From assembly GCF_030286555.1 (NCBI RefSeq), contig NZ_JASVWF010000009.1, positions 218,656 to 282,655 of the forward strand: DNA of 64,000 nucleotides. Reading direction: 5' to 3'. This DNA comes from Actinomycetospora termitidis. GTDB lineage: Bacteria; Actinomycetota; Actinomycetes; Mycobacteriales; Pseudonocardiaceae. The notes beneath the pieces are model-generated. The model had not been told where the DNA came from. It did not search any database and worked only from the letters and a program-made list of their open reading frames with translations. Positions within the stretch are counted from its first letter, which is position 1; every line of letters starts with the position of its first letter. Shown piece by piece: positions 52,078 to 60,973 of the stretch. The position numbers and the translations under genes were made by a program.

Positions 52078-52099
52078 CGGCCCTCTGGTCCGACGGGCG

Positions 52100-52135
52100 G
52101 CGGCAGAACAGTGTCCTCGGGACACGGTTCGCCGC
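52100..52135. repeat. Hairpin related to the TTCC-N3-GGAA family
   Basis: GTGTCC-TCG-GGACAC perfect core, extended by GAAC/GTTC and GCGG/CCGC with small mismatches. It lies 22 bases after a methyltransferase stop. Its architecture matches the hairpin at 45701-45731; both could be terminators or members of one dispersed family. Confidence 0.6.
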
Positions 52136-52285
52136 TCTGCGGCCTCGCCGCGGGAACGAGGCGTGGCTCACCCCCGGCGTCCGATCGGCTCCGGGACCCG
52201 ACCGCCCACCCACGCTCGGCTGCCGCACGTCGTGCTCGCCCGAATGCCCGCACATCGTCCGGATCGCGAGCTCCACACTGGACTC

Positions 52286-52930
52286 ATGGACGGTCACGAC
52301 GACCCGACTCCGACGCGTCTCTGGTTCTCGCTGCTGCGTCGCCTCGGCCGGGGCCTGACGGGGCGTCGGGTCGCGGTGCAGGGCACGTCGTTCACGGTGG
52401 CGTCCGTGCACGGCTGTCCCGACGGCTGGTCCCTCGGCCGGGCGCGTGACGTGCAGCTGACCCTTCACGACGTCGTCGCTCCCGAGATCACCGCGCAGGA
52501 GCTCGTCGTCGAGTGCGACACGCTGACCGTCGGATCGACCGTGACCGCCACCGGCGTCACCGTCACGGCCACCCTCTCGTCGTCGGCCTTCGCGTCCTTC
52601 GGCGACGGCACCGAAGGCCCGCGGGTCACTGTCGAGGACGGAGAACTCCGCACCGCCTGGTGGCCCGGGATCACCCTGGCGCTGCGGCCCGAGGTCACCG
52701 CCGACGAGCTCCGCTTCACCCCGGTCGCCGTCGTGACCCCGCTCGGCCGCTGGTCGTCGTGGGGGCTCCTGCCGTCCGGGTCGGTGCCGTCGCCCGTCCT
52801 GCCCGGCGGGCTGCGGGTCACGGACATCGCGACGACGGGTGACGTCGTCGTGGTCCGGTCCGCGACCGAGCACTGGACGGCCAGCGCGGCCGACCGGCCC
52901 CGACTCCGCGAGCTGCTCGCCGCGGCCTGA
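52286..52930 (+). CDS. Hypothetical protein, DUF2993/LmeA-like by eye
   Basis: 214 residues. Beta-rich repeating pattern with VQLTLHDVVAPEITAQELVVECDTLTVGSTVTATGVTVTATLSSS (long strands with alternating hydrophobics), resembling DUF2993/LmeA-type lipid-binding domains, but with no signal peptide. The match is low-confidence. ATG at 52286 fits the coding pattern; earlier starts in frame give arginine-rich nonsense. Confidence 0.55.
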   Translation: MDGHDDPTPTRLWFSLLRRLGRGLTGRRVAVQGTSFTVASVHGCPDGWSLGRARDVQLTLHDVVAPEITAQELVVECDTLTVGSTVTATGVTVTATLSSSAFASFGDGTEGPRVTVEDGELRTAWWPGITLALRPEVTADELRFTPVAVVTPLGRWSSWGLLPSGSVPSPVLPGGLRVTDIATTGDVVVVRSATEHWTASAADRPRLRELLAAA

Positions 52931-52965
52931 CAAGGCTCTTGACGGCGAGGCGACGACCCGCAACA

Positions 52966-52983
52966 GTTAACCTTGTGGTTCAC
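52966..52983. promoter_or_regulatory. TTAACC-TTGT-GGTTCA inverted repeat over the arsR start
   Basis: TTAACC at 52967-52972 and GGTTCA at 52977-52982 form a near-perfect inverted repeat that spans the GTG start of the ArsR gene. This fits autoregulation and suggests a very short or absent leader. Confidence 0.5.
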
Positions 52984-53280
52984 CGTCAGTTCGCGGCGCT
53001 CGGGGACGCGACCCGCCTGGCCATCGTCGAGCAGCTCGCCCGCGGGCCGTCGCCCGTGGGCGACCTCGCGGTGCCGACGGCGATGTCGCTGCCCGCCGTC
53101 CTCAAGCACGTCCGCGTGCTCGAGGAGGCGGAGCTGGTGACGACCGTCAAGCGCGGCCGGGTGCGCGAGTGCCGGCTGCGCGAGGACGCGCTCGTCGCCG
53201 TCGCGGAGTGGACCGCCCGTCAACAGGCGCTCTGGTCGGCCCGACTGGACGCGCTCGGCCTTCTCCTGGAGGAATCGTGA
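52975..53280 (+). CDS. ArsR-family regulator
   Basis: 101 residues. HRQFAALGDATRLAIVEQLARGPSPVGDLA, LPAVLKHVRVLEEAELVTT and a wing with KRGRVRECRL: winged HTH of the SdpR/ArsR type without metal cysteines. GTG at 52975 is preferred; TTG at 52939 would bury the palindromic operator inside the coding region. Stop overlaps the AHSA1-like gene (GTGA), the usual regulator-effector pair. Confidence 0.83.
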   Translation: MVHRQFAALGDATRLAIVEQLARGPSPVGDLAVPTAMSLPAVLKHVRVLEEAELVTTVKRGRVRECRLREDALVAVAEWTARQQALWSARLDALGLLLEES

Positions 53281-53729
53281 CCACCGCCCCGCTCCTGTCG
53301 TTCGACCTCGACCGCACCTATCCGGTGTCGCCCGAGCGCGTGTGGGCCGCCTGGACCCGCGCCGACCTGCTGCAGCGCTGGGCCTGCCCGGACCCGGAGT
53401 GGCTGGTGTCGACCTGCGAGGTCGACGCCCGCGTCGGCGGCGGATACCGCATCGTCTTCGGACCGCGCCCGAACGGCGACGCGTTCAGCGAGGTGTCGAC
53501 CTTCACGACGTTCGAGCCGGCCGAGCGCCTCGTGATGGACGTGATCACCTCCGGCGAGGGCATGAACGAGAGTTCACGGTGCACGGTGGTGCTGCGCCCG
53601 GTCCACGGCGGGACCCGGCTCGACCTCACCGTCGAGGGGCTCTCGGGCCAGGAGGCGTTCGACGGGATGCGCACGGGCTGGGAGTGGTGCCTCGAGGGGA
53701 TCGCGGCCCAGTTGGAGCCCGCGGCCTGA
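53277..53729 (+). CDS. SRPBCC/AHSA1-family protein
   Basis: 150 residues: LDRTYPVSPERVWAAWTRADLLQRWACPDP, DARVGGGYRI, and the C-terminal helix GMRTGWEWCLEGIAAQL, typical of AHSA1/START-like ligand-binding proteins. GTG overlaps the ArsR stop. Function unknown; such pairs often respond to a small hydrophobic molecule. Confidence 0.85.
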   Translation: MTTAPLLSFDLDRTYPVSPERVWAAWTRADLLQRWACPDPEWLVSTCEVDARVGGGYRIVFGPRPNGDAFSEVSTFTTFEPAERLVMDVITSGEGMNESSRCTVVLRPVHGGTRLDLTVEGLSGQEAFDGMRTGWEWCLEGIAAQLEPAA

Positions 53730-53773
53730 CCGCGGTCGGTCCCCGGGGTGGCGCCGCCGGACAGGATTCCCCC

Positions 53774-54616
53774 ATGGCTGACGCACACACCCTCGCCGTC
53801 ACCGGAGCGACCGGCCGCCTCGGCGGCCGGATCGCCCGGCGGCTCGCCGACCGCGGCATCCCACTCCGCCTCGCGGTGCGCACTCCGGCCCGCGCGCCGG
53901 AGCTGCCGAACGCCACCGCGGTCGCGTGCAGCTACGACCGGCCCGACCAGGTCCGCGAGGCCCTCACCGGGATCGAGACCGTGCTCATGGTGTCGGGCTC
54001 GGAGACCCCGGACCGCGTCGAGCAGCACCGGACGTTCATCGACGCCGCCGCAGCGGCCGGGGTCGGGCGGCTGGTCTACATCTCCTTCGCCGAGGCCTCG
54101 CCGACGGCGACCTTCACGCTCGCCCGCGACCACGCGGCCACCGAGGAGCACCTCCACGCCTCCGGTCTCACGCCGATCGTGCTGCGCGACAACTTCTACC
54201 TCGACTTCCTCCCCGCGCTCGTCGAGGCGGACGGCGTGATCCGCGGGCCGGCGGGGGAGGGCCGGGTCGCCGCGGTCGCGCAGGACGACATCGCCGACGC
54301 CGCGGCCGCCGTCCTCGCCGACCCAGCGCCGCACGACGGCCGGACCTACCGCCTCACCGGCCGCGAGGCCCTGACCCTGGCTGAAGCCGCGTCCCGGATC
54401 GGTCGTCACCGGGGCACCGAGGTCCGGTTCGAGAACCAGACGGTCGAGGAGGCCTACCGCTCCCGCGCCGGGCAGGCCCCGGACTGGCAACTCGACGCCT
54501 GGGTCAGCACCTACACCGCCATCGCCGCCGGCGAGCTCGCCGAGGTCACCGACGACATCCCCACCCTCACCGGCCACCCCGCGCTGACCCTCGACGACGT
54601 TCTCGCCCGCACCTGA
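53774..54616 (+). CDS. NmrA-like NAD(P)-binding protein
   Basis: 280 residues. LAVTGATGRLGGRIARRLADRGI is the Rossmann GxxGxxG motif; LVYISFAEASP and AHDAAATEEHLHASGLTPIVLRDNFYLD-type motifs are typical of atypical SDR/NmrA family members. Likely an NADPH sensor or quinone/flavin reductase. Unlinked to neighbours. Confidence 0.82.
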   Translation: MADAHTLAVTGATGRLGGRIARRLADRGIPLRLAVRTPARAPELPNATAVACSYDRPDQVREALTGIETVLMVSGSETPDRVEQHRTFIDAAAAAGVGRLVYISFAEASPTATFTLARDHAATEEHLHASGLTPIVLRDNFYLDFLPALVEADGVIRGPAGEGRVAAVAQDDIADAAAAVLADPAPHDGRTYRLTGREALTLAEAASRIGRHRGTEVRFENQTVEEAYRSRAGQAPDWQLDAWVSTYTAIAAGELAEVTDDIPTLTGHPALTLDDVLART

Positions 54617-54719
54617 GCGAGGCGCCCGATGCCGTTTCCTGTCGTCGGAACTGTGGTCGGGAGGGCTTCCGCGCCGCGAGCGACACCGCCGGACCCTCCC
54701 GCAGCTCTCGAAAGTTTAA

Positions 54720-54739
54720 TCGAACTGATGTTCTATACT
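54720..54739 (+). promoter_or_regulatory. LexA box overlapping a -10 element
   Basis: TCGAACTGATGTTCTA at 54720-54735 matches TCGAAC-N4-GTTCGA at 10 of 12 fixed bases, and TATACT at 54734-54739 is a good -10. Binding of LexA would block polymerase. It sits in an unusually AT-rich stretch upstream of the two-gene PIN locus. Confidence 0.6.
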
Positions 54740-54800
54740 TGGTCGACTACGAGCTCGGGATGTGGCTGCCGTGATCGACTCCGACCAGTACCCTCAGGCG

Positions 54801-55607
54801 ATGACCAGTGAGTTGGACGTGGTGGTGCGCGGGTCCGCGTTGCCTGCCGATCGCGTCCTGACTCAGATGCAGCTCCTGGTCCAGCTCCTCGGACTGGCCG
54901 AGGACAGTACTGTCCGCAAGGACCGTCGGGCCGTGGACAGGACGTCCTGGGGCTTCGGCGAGCTCGGGCTGGGGAGCGTGCACGCCCGGTTGGTGCCTCT
55001 CGAGCGTGCGCAGGACACGACGCAGGATCAGCTGAACCGAGTGCCTCTTTCGGTGGTCTCCGGCTTCGAACACGCCCAACGCAGTTCCGACCTTCCGAGC
55101 GGTTGGGGCGAGGACCTGGCGACCGCGGGACGGCGGGTCGCGGCCGATCTCGGCGACGATCCCGCGCACGGCATGACGTTGACACTCATCGAGGAGGGGC
55201 GGCCGGTTCGCTCCGTCACGATCACGGGAACGGCCGCCAAGAACCTGAAGCGGGCCGTCGACGACAAGCGGACCAGTACCGGGTCCGTGATCGGCACTCT
55301 GGCGTCCATCAACACGCGGCGGAACCAGGCCGGTCTGTGGACGGATCTCGACGATCGACGGGTCTCCGTCGCCATCGGTCCCGTGCCGCTCGCCGACTTC
55401 GCGGAGAACCTCGGACTGCGTGTCCTGGTGGCCGGTGCCTTGACGCGGAACGCAGTCGGGCACGTTCTGTCGATCTGGCCGGACGAGATCACGCGATGGC
55501 CCCGTGGTCGCCGACGGCTGACGGATTCCGCTGGTGTCGCCCGGGGGTATCTCGCCGACGAAGGCCCGGTGGAGCACCTGGAGCGAGTGGGTGGCTGGGC
55601 CACGTAA
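54801..55607 (+). CDS. Conserved hypothetical, partner of PIN-domain protein
   Basis: 268 residues from the ATG at 54801; GTG at 54762 or 54771 could add 10-13 residues. No known enzyme motif. The second half, SVTITGTAAKNLKRAVDD and DLDDRRVSVAIGPVPLADFAENLGLRVLVAGALTRNAVGHV, alternates strands in the pattern of proteins often encoded just before PIN toxins. It overlaps the PIN gene by 17 bases, as antitoxin-toxin pairs do. I infer an antitoxin-like role under LexA control. Confidence 0.6.
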   Translation: MTSELDVVVRGSALPADRVLTQMQLLVQLLGLAEDSTVRKDRRAVDRTSWGFGELGLGSVHARLVPLERAQDTTQDQLNRVPLSVVSGFEHAQRSSDLPSGWGEDLATAGRRVAADLGDDPAHGMTLTLIEEGRPVRSVTITGTAAKNLKRAVDDKRTSTGSVIGTLASINTRRNQAGLWTDLDDRRVSVAIGPVPLADFAENLGLRVLVAGALTRNAVGHVLSIWPDEITRWPRGRRRLTDSAGVARGYLADEGPVEHLERVGGWAT

Positions 55608-56073
55608 TCCGGAACGGGTCTACCTCGACAGCAGCGTCTGGCTGCAGTGGTTCGAGGATCCGTCCGGTCAGGCCGCCGTGCGTCGGGTGCTCGAGTGGAC
55701 CGAGACGGGCCAGCTGTAGCTCCTCGTCTCACCGCTCCACCTGGTGGAGTGCCTCGGCCGGCGGCCGAGTCAGCCCGTGTTCGACGAGGTCGACCCGGCG
55801 GATGAGATCCAGGACGTCCTCACCGCGGGTTCACTCGCATTCGTCGAGTTCGATCTCCGGGTCGCCTTGAAGGCCCGGCAGCTCAGACTCGCGCAGGTGG
55901 TCAAGAAAGTCGCCGACTCGGTGCATCTCGCTCATGCGATCGTCGCTCGAGCTGACGTTCTCATGACGCTCGACGAGGACGACTTCCCGATCGGAGAGGT
56001 GGTCGACGGCGTGCACGTCGACAAGCCTTACCTGTTGGGTGCCGCCGACCTGTTCACCTCCGAAGCCGAGTAG
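55591..56073 (+). pseudogene. PIN-domain toxin interrupted by an in-frame TAG
   Basis: VYLDSSVWLQWFEDP (first PIN Asp), then an in-frame TAG at 55717-55719 inside TETGQL-stop-LLVSPLHLVE, after which the PIN fold continues: VADSVHLAHAIVARADVLMTLDEDDF with the remaining acidic residues. Without the stop it would be a normal VapC-like RNase of 160 residues. Either an inactivated toxin or an assembly error. A perfect 9-bp hairpin terminator follows at 56137. Confidence 0.75.
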
Positions 56074-56136
56074 TCCCACGAGCTCGCGGCGGCGATTCGG
56101 CTCCACGAAGCTCGATCAGGCCGGCGCCCGGAGATC

Positions 56137-56159
56137 ATCCGAGTCTCGCGGACTCGGAT
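56137..56159. terminator. Hairpin terminator after the PIN gene
   Basis: ATCCGAGTC and GACTCGGAT, perfect 9-bp arms around the loop TCGCG, 64 bases past the PIN gene end. The rest of the gap to 56275 has no gene. Confidence 0.65.
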
Positions 56160-56275
56160 CCGGTTCGCAGGCAGTGTTGAGGCATCAGGCCGACCACGTC
56201 CCGGAGACCCTCGACGCAGCTCCATTGACGTCGGGTCTGGCGCGCCTGACCCGTCGTCGGGAAGGGTTTCCTGCC

Positions 56276-56830
56276 ATGCACGACGTCCGCTCGCTCCTCC
56301 CCGCCGCCACGGACCGCTTCGGCGCGCGGGTGCACGCGGTGCCGGCGGAGCGGTGGTCGTCGCCGACGCCGTGCTCGGAGTGGAGCGTGCGCGACCTGGC
56401 GGCCCATATGTGCTTCGAGCACCGGTGGGCGCCACACGTGCTGGCGGGGGAGTCGATGGAGGAGGTCGGGGACCGGTACGACGGCGACCTGGTCGGCGAC
56501 GACCCTATCCGCGCGTGGGACGCCGCCGCGCTGCGGTCCCGACCGGCGTGGTCGGGCAGCGCCGCGCGGGTGCACACGTCGTTCGGGTGGCTGGCCGTCG
56601 AGGAGTACGCGGTCCAGATGCTCGTCGACCTCACCGTGCACGAGTGGGACCTCGCCCGTGGCGCCGGGCTCGACGAGCACCTGGACCCGGAGGCGGTGGG
56701 GGAGGCGCTGGCCTACATCGCGAGCGACCCGATCATGCTCACCGGTCCGGGCCTGTTCGCGTCCGCCGTCGAGCCCCGCAGCGACGACCCGCAGGACCGG
56801 CTGCTCGCGCTGGTGGGGCGGCGGGTCTGA
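56276..56830 (+). CDS. TIGR03086-type maleylpyruvate isomerase-family protein
   Basis: 184 residues. N-terminal helical DinB-like domain: TPCSEWSVRDLAAHMCFEHRW, and HEWDLARGAGLDEHLDPEAV with metal-ligand histidines, matching TIGR03086 mycothiol-dependent family members. ATG at 56276. Probably a thiol-dependent detoxifying enzyme. Confidence 0.82.
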   Translation: MHDVRSLLPAATDRFGARVHAVPAERWSSPTPCSEWSVRDLAAHMCFEHRWAPHVLAGESMEEVGDRYDGDLVGDDPIRAWDAAALRSRPAWSGSAARVHTSFGWLAVEEYAVQMLVDLTVHEWDLARGAGLDEHLDPEAVGEALAYIASDPIMLTGPGLFASAVEPRSDDPQDRLLALVGRRV

Positions 56831-56991
56831 TCAGCGGACAGGTCGTCGCGAACGTTCCCAGGACTCGTGAGAACGACGGCTGTTCCATTCGAGAAGGCGT
56901 CTCGTCGACCTGACGACACGACCGGGCCCCGGAAGCAGTCGCGCGGGCCGATGAGATCCTCAAGCTTCACCATCGACGCACAGGGGAGCGC

Positions 56992-58279
56992 ATGGGATTC
57001 GGCGTCAGCGTCAAGATCATGCCAGGAGTACGGATCCGCGCGTCGTCCCGGGGACTACGTACGAGCGTCGGTCCGCGCATCGCTCGGGTGCACGTGGGCG
57101 GGGGACGTTCGAGTATCTCGAGCGGCATCGGGCCGTTCACCGTGTCGACGAGCGCGGGAGGCCGCCGCACCCGGACCGGGGCACGCCGGCAGAGCATGCC
57201 CTCGCTGGCACAGCTCGAGCGGCAGGCGAAAGCAGCGCAGCGGGACGAGGAGATCGCCCAGCTGGAAGCCGTCGAACGCGATCTGACCTCGCTCCATCTC
57301 GATCAGTTCGAGCCGGCCTCCCGTCCCGTCGCGCCCTCGCCGGAGCCGGTGGACGAGCGCTCGATCCGTCGGCGGTGCGAGCAGGAGGCACTTCGGGGTG
57401 TGTCGGTCTTCGCGCGGCGGGAGCGCCGCGCGGCCCACGAGCGGGCCGCCGCCATCGCGCAACAGGAGATCGATCACGAGACCTTGGCCCGCGCCTCCGC
57501 CCGCGACCAGGCTCAACGCGGACTCGATGCCGAGTGGCGCGCACTCACGGCGCACGAGCCGTCGGCCGTGCACGCGGCCCTGGAGGAAGCGTTCGAGGAC
57601 AACCAGTCACCAGCTACGTGCGTGGACGTCGATCGCGACCATCGCCGCCGCTTCGCCACGGTGGTGCTGCTCTTCGGGGACGTGGAACAGGTCCCGGAGA
57701 AGGAGCCGGGAACCACCCCGACCGGACGACCGACGATCAGGAAGCGCAGCAAGACCGCGCGGAACGAGCTGTACGTCCGGGCCATGAGCTCGTCCGTTCT
57801 GGCCACGGTCAAGGAGGGCTTCGCCGTCGCCCCGAGTGTGGACGAGTTCCGTGTCGTCGTTGTAGCGCACGGCCACGGGAGGGCCGACGCGGTCTTCACC
57901 GGAAGTTTCGAGCGGACGGCCATCGAGAGGCTGCCGTGGCGGGAGCTCGACCCGGAACAGACGGTCATGGCTGCGCCCGGGTCGAGCATGCGACGGCAGG
58001 GCCAGGCGCGCGCGGTCGCCGCTCTCGACCTCGCCGAAGACCCAGAACTCTTCGCCATCATGACGGCGCTCGCGCCCGCCCTGGGCTGCCCTCCTCCCGG
58101 ACGCCCACGTGCCTCTCGAAGTCGGGGACAGGACGGTCGACACCGTCGACCACAGGACTGACACGCGAGGGCGCCCTTTGGGCACAGGCGGCGACTTCGC
58201 CGCCCTTGTCGCCATCGCGGTCGGGATTCGGCGGACCTCGTCCTCCATCGGGCTCCCGGACGGGCAACTCTCCCGTTGA
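56992..58279 (+). pseudogene. DUF4236 protein with a C-terminal frameshift
   Basis: Residues 1-50 are a DUF4236 domain: GVSVKIMPGVRIRASSRGLR, VGPRIARVHVGGGR and ISSGIGPFTVSTS. A charged, coiled-coil-like helix follows (LERQAKAAQRDEEIAQLEAV). The original frame ends at 58161 in an arginine/proline-rich tail with no family look. From about 58075 a shifted frame gives sensible sequence to 58279: LLPDAHVPLEVGDRTVDTV and GDFAALVAIAVGIRRTSSS. A single indel at about 58070-58090 is likely. Repaired length about 428 residues. The shorter reading to 58161 cannot be excluded. Confidence 0.65.
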
Positions 58280-58346
58280 CCCTTCAACGTGACCTGGGCC
58301 ACGCTAGCGGGAAGACGATGTCGAGCAGCTCGCCGAGGAGAAGCCG

Positions 58347-59423
58347 ATGACCACGGGCACCCCGCACGTCCCTCCGGGCCGGCTCGGCGATCCCGCCCTC
58401 ACGCTCGGCACCGATCCGCGCTCCGACCCCCGCATGGTCGCCGTGTTCGGGGCGCTCGGAGCGCTGGACCACCCCGCTGACAACCCGCTCACCGCCGACG
58501 CGGGCCGCGAGACCCTGCTCGGGTTCAGCGTCGCCGCCGAGGAGGCCTTCGAGGGCCTGTTCACCGTGTTGGCCCAGGACCTGAAGCCGGTGGACGGTGT
58601 GTCCCGCGAGGTCCGGACGGTGACCCGGGACGGGCACGAGATCGCCCTGCACGTGCACCGGCCGGACGGCGTCGAGGGCCCGCTCCCGGTGATCGTCCAG
58701 ATCCACGGCGGCGGCATGGTGATGCTGTCGGCCACGGGCCCGCTGTACGTGCACTGGCGCGACGAGATGGCGAAGGCGGGCGCGGTCGTCGTCGGGGTCG
58801 ACTACCGCAACGCCGGTGGTGTCGCCGGCGCCAACCCGTTCCCGACCGGACTCGACGACTGTGCCGCCGCCATCCGCTGGGTGCACGCGAACCTGGCGGA
58901 GCTGGGCGGCAGCCACGTCGTGGTCTCGGGCGACTCCGGTGGCGCCAACCTGTCCCTCGCGGTGGCGATCAAGGCGCGCCGGGAGGGCTGGCTCGACGAG
59001 ATCGCGGGCGTCTACGCCCAGTGCCCGTACATCCTCGGCACCTGGGACGAGCCACCGGCGGAGCTGCACTCGCTGTGGGAGAACGACAAGTACTGGCTGG
59101 ACCGGGCGCTGTTCCCGCTGCTCGCGGAGGTCTACGACCCGGACGGCAAGAACGTCGACGACCCCACCTGTTGGCCCTCCCGCGCCGAGCCGGCCGACCT
59201 CGGCGGCCTGCCGCCGCACGTCATCTCGATCAACGAGTGCGACCCCCTGCGCGACGAGGGCCTCGCCTACCACCGGCTGCTGGTGGCGGCGGGTGTCCCG
59301 TCGGTCGGGAAGGTCAACCTCGGCCTGTGCCACGTCGGGGAGCTGCTCTTCCAGAACGCGATGCCGGAGGTGTACGCCGAGGCGGTCCGCGACGTGACGG
59401 GCTTCGCGCGTTCGCTGGAGTAG
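58347..59423 (+). CDS. HSL-type alpha/beta hydrolase (esterase)
   Basis: 358 residues. IHGGGMVML is the oxyanion-hole motif, VVSGDSGGANLSL holds the catalytic Ser, NECDPLRDEGLAYH the Asp and LGLCHVGE the His, all in the order of hormone-sensitive-lipase family esterases. It has an N-terminal cap of about 100 residues. ATG at 58347. Probably a cytosolic ester hydrolase. Confidence 0.88.
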   Translation: MTTGTPHVPPGRLGDPALTLGTDPRSDPRMVAVFGALGALDHPADNPLTADAGRETLLGFSVAAEEAFEGLFTVLAQDLKPVDGVSREVRTVTRDGHEIALHVHRPDGVEGPLPVIVQIHGGGMVMLSATGPLYVHWRDEMAKAGAVVVGVDYRNAGGVAGANPFPTGLDDCAAAIRWVHANLAELGGSHVVVSGDSGGANLSLAVAIKARREGWLDEIAGVYAQCPYILGTWDEPPAELHSLWENDKYWLDRALFPLLAEVYDPDGKNVDDPTCWPSRAEPADLGGLPPHVISINECDPLRDEGLAYHRLLVAAGVPSVGKVNLGLCHVGELLFQNAMPEVYAEAVRDVTGFARSLE

Positions 59424-59471
59424 TCCCGGCGGTGTCGCGCTGGTCAGGGAGGTCCCACGCTTCCTCCGGAA

Positions 59472-59825
59472 CTAACGCGCACGGAGACGCCTGGAAGCGG
59501 GAGCGGCCGCACCGGGAGGACACAGCTCGATATCGGCAGCACGCGGGCTCGATTCCTCCACCGCAGCCATGATGTGGACCCAGAGGACCACCAGCGCGGC
59601 CTCGAGCGGCTCCAGCAAGGGGAACACCGGCGCGTAGTCCGGAGCGAGGTCCCGCAGCACTCGACCGAGAAGCGCCGGGGTGAGGTGCAGTCGTAGCTCC
59701 GGTGCGCTCTGCCCGGGCTGGCCTCGCAGGACGATCACGTCCCCGTCGAACTCGGGTGCCACCTCCCCGGCTTCCTCGAGCTGCTCGAGCAGCATCGCGA
59801 ACAGCTCGTCGTCCATCGATCCCAC
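59472..59825 (-). CDS. Conserved hypothetical protein
   Basis: 117 residues: MDDELFAMLLEQLEEAGEV, then DVIVLRGQPGQSAPELRLHLTPALLGRVLRDL and a helical C-terminus. It is acidic and of the size of immunity or antitoxin proteins, but I do not recognise it. The GTG at 59825 is five bases after AGGAGG and fixes the start; ATG at 59816 is the alternative. It follows the toxin-antitoxin pair on the same strand after a 241-bp gap with no gene. Confidence 0.55.
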   Translation of the reverse strand: MGSMDDELFAMLLEQLEEAGEVAPEFDGDVIVLRGQPGQSAPELRLHLTPALLGRVLRDLAPDYAPVFPLLEPLEAALVVLWVHIMAAVEESSPRAADIELCPPGAAAPASRRLRAR

Positions 59826-60066
59826 GGGCTCCTCCTGTCACACGACGTCGTCATGGGATGAGAGGGGTTCGGAGGCCGATCGGTTCCATCGAATTTCCGC
59901 TCGTCGGTCGGCCAGCGAGACGGGGTCTTCCGAACCGCGTCCACTGGACATGGTCTCGCCGGCACGGTCGGTACGTCTTCTCCTCGGTCGTGCCCTTCTT
60001 CCCGACGACGGGTGGCAGCGCCCGTTTCCGGCGGGTGTTGACGACACCCGTCCTTCCCTCGGAATT

Positions 60067-60492
60067 TCAGTGACCCTCGGTCCAGAAGCGGTGGAGGCGG
60101 GCAATGGCTTCGTCCTTGCTCATCGCCCTGACATCGCTCTCGTCCAGCCCGACCCGCGACATGAGCAGGGCGACGACCTCCGCGGGGAGGGCGATGTCGG
60201 GCACCGGAGGCTCCCCGCGGTCGGGCGCTTGGCCGTCGTGGACGCACGACCAGAAGGTCGCTTCGTCGACGTCGAGCTGGTCGCGCAGGATGTGCGACCA
60301 CAGGGCCTTGCCATACGTCTGCCGGCCCGGCGGGTGGGAGACCCGGGTGCGGAGGACGCGGCCGTCGGGAAGGGCGAGCTCGTAGGTGACGTGATGTGTC
60401 CCGGTCCGGCCGCGCACATCACGTATCGGCTGCCAGCCCTCGACACGACAGGATCGTTCGTGGTCCTGTCGGGTCGGCGCCGGGAAGGTCAC
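60067..60492 (-). CDS. Toxin of a Phd/YefM-like pair (translational repressor type)
   Basis: 141 residues: VEGWQPIRDVRGRTGTHHVTYELALPDGRVLRTRVSHP, LWSHILRDQLDV, and ALPAEVVALLMSRVGLDESDVRAMSKDEAIARLHRFWTEG. This matches actinobacterial proteins annotated as cytotoxic translational repressor of a toxin-antitoxin system. GTG overlaps the antitoxin stop (GTGA). Confidence 0.7.
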   Translation of the reverse strand: MTFPAPTRQDHERSCRVEGWQPIRDVRGRTGTHHVTYELALPDGRVLRTRVSHPPGRQTYGKALWSHILRDQLDVDEATFWSCVHDGQAPDRGEPPVPDIALPAEVVALLMSRVGLDESDVRAMSKDEAIARLHRFWTEGH

Positions 60493-60905
60493 GACGACGA
60501 GCCGGTGAGCCAGGTCCGGAGTTGATCGTTGTTGCTGAGACCGATCATCTGCACGAGGCCCCAGTGCTCACGGTGGTTCGGGGCGTCGAGGAGGTGGTCC
60601 TGCCAGTCCTCGGCGTAGTCCCGTAGCGCTTCCACCATCTCGTCGATCGCCTCGTCGAAACTCGCGCCGTCCGCCGCGACAGGGAGCCCGGGAAGAAAGA
60701 CCGACCAGCCTTCGGCCTCGGGGACCACCTGTGCGCGAGCCGGGCTGAGCGTGGCGAGAAAGTGCCGCAGCCGTTCCACGTCGACCATCGCCGTGGTCGC
60801 TGCGTTCCGGCGCACGGTGGCCAGCCGACCTCGCTCGGCCGCGTCGAGGAGATCCTTGAGGTGTGCCCGGGCCTCGGAGTAGCTGTCGCAGTGGACCTCG
60901 GCCAT
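60489..60905 (-). CDS. Phd/YefM-like antitoxin
   Basis: 138 residues. Residues 1-55, SYSEARAHLKDLLDAAERGRL and TTAMVDVERLRHFLATL, follow the Phd/YefM antitoxin fold; residues 60-110, GWSVFLPGLPVAADGASFDEAIDEMVEAL, look HicB-like. ATG at 60905 has GGAGG six bases upstream; GTG at 60917 overlaps that site. Repeated GTACGT words upstream are the likely autoregulatory operator. Confidence 0.72.
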   Translation of the reverse strand: MAEVHCDSYSEARAHLKDLLDAAERGRLATVRRNAATTAMVDVERLRHFLATLSPARAQVVPEAEGWSVFLPGLPVAADGASFDEAIDEMVEALRDYAEDWQDHLLDAPNHREHWGLVQMIGLSNNDQLRTWLTGSSS

Positions 60906-60925
60906 AGCAACCTCCACGAGCGCGC

Positions 60926-60949
60926 GTACGTGACGTACCTAGCGTACGT
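60926..60949. promoter_or_regulatory. Operator of the toxin-antitoxin pair
   Basis: GTACGTGACGTAC is a perfect palindrome at 60926-60938, followed six bases later by another GTACGT. It lies 21 bases upstream of the antitoxin ATG. Confidence 0.55.
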
Positions 60950-60973
60950 TCCCGCTGTCGTGCGCCAGGCCTC

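Noticed and set aside
52939..52974. TTG start 12 codons earlier for the ArsR gene
   Set aside because: It would place the palindromic operator inside the coding region and adds arginine-rich residues unlike the family.
59838..60066. Small minus-strand gene after the toxin
   Set aside because: Ser/Arg/Pro-rich translation without motif or ribosome site.
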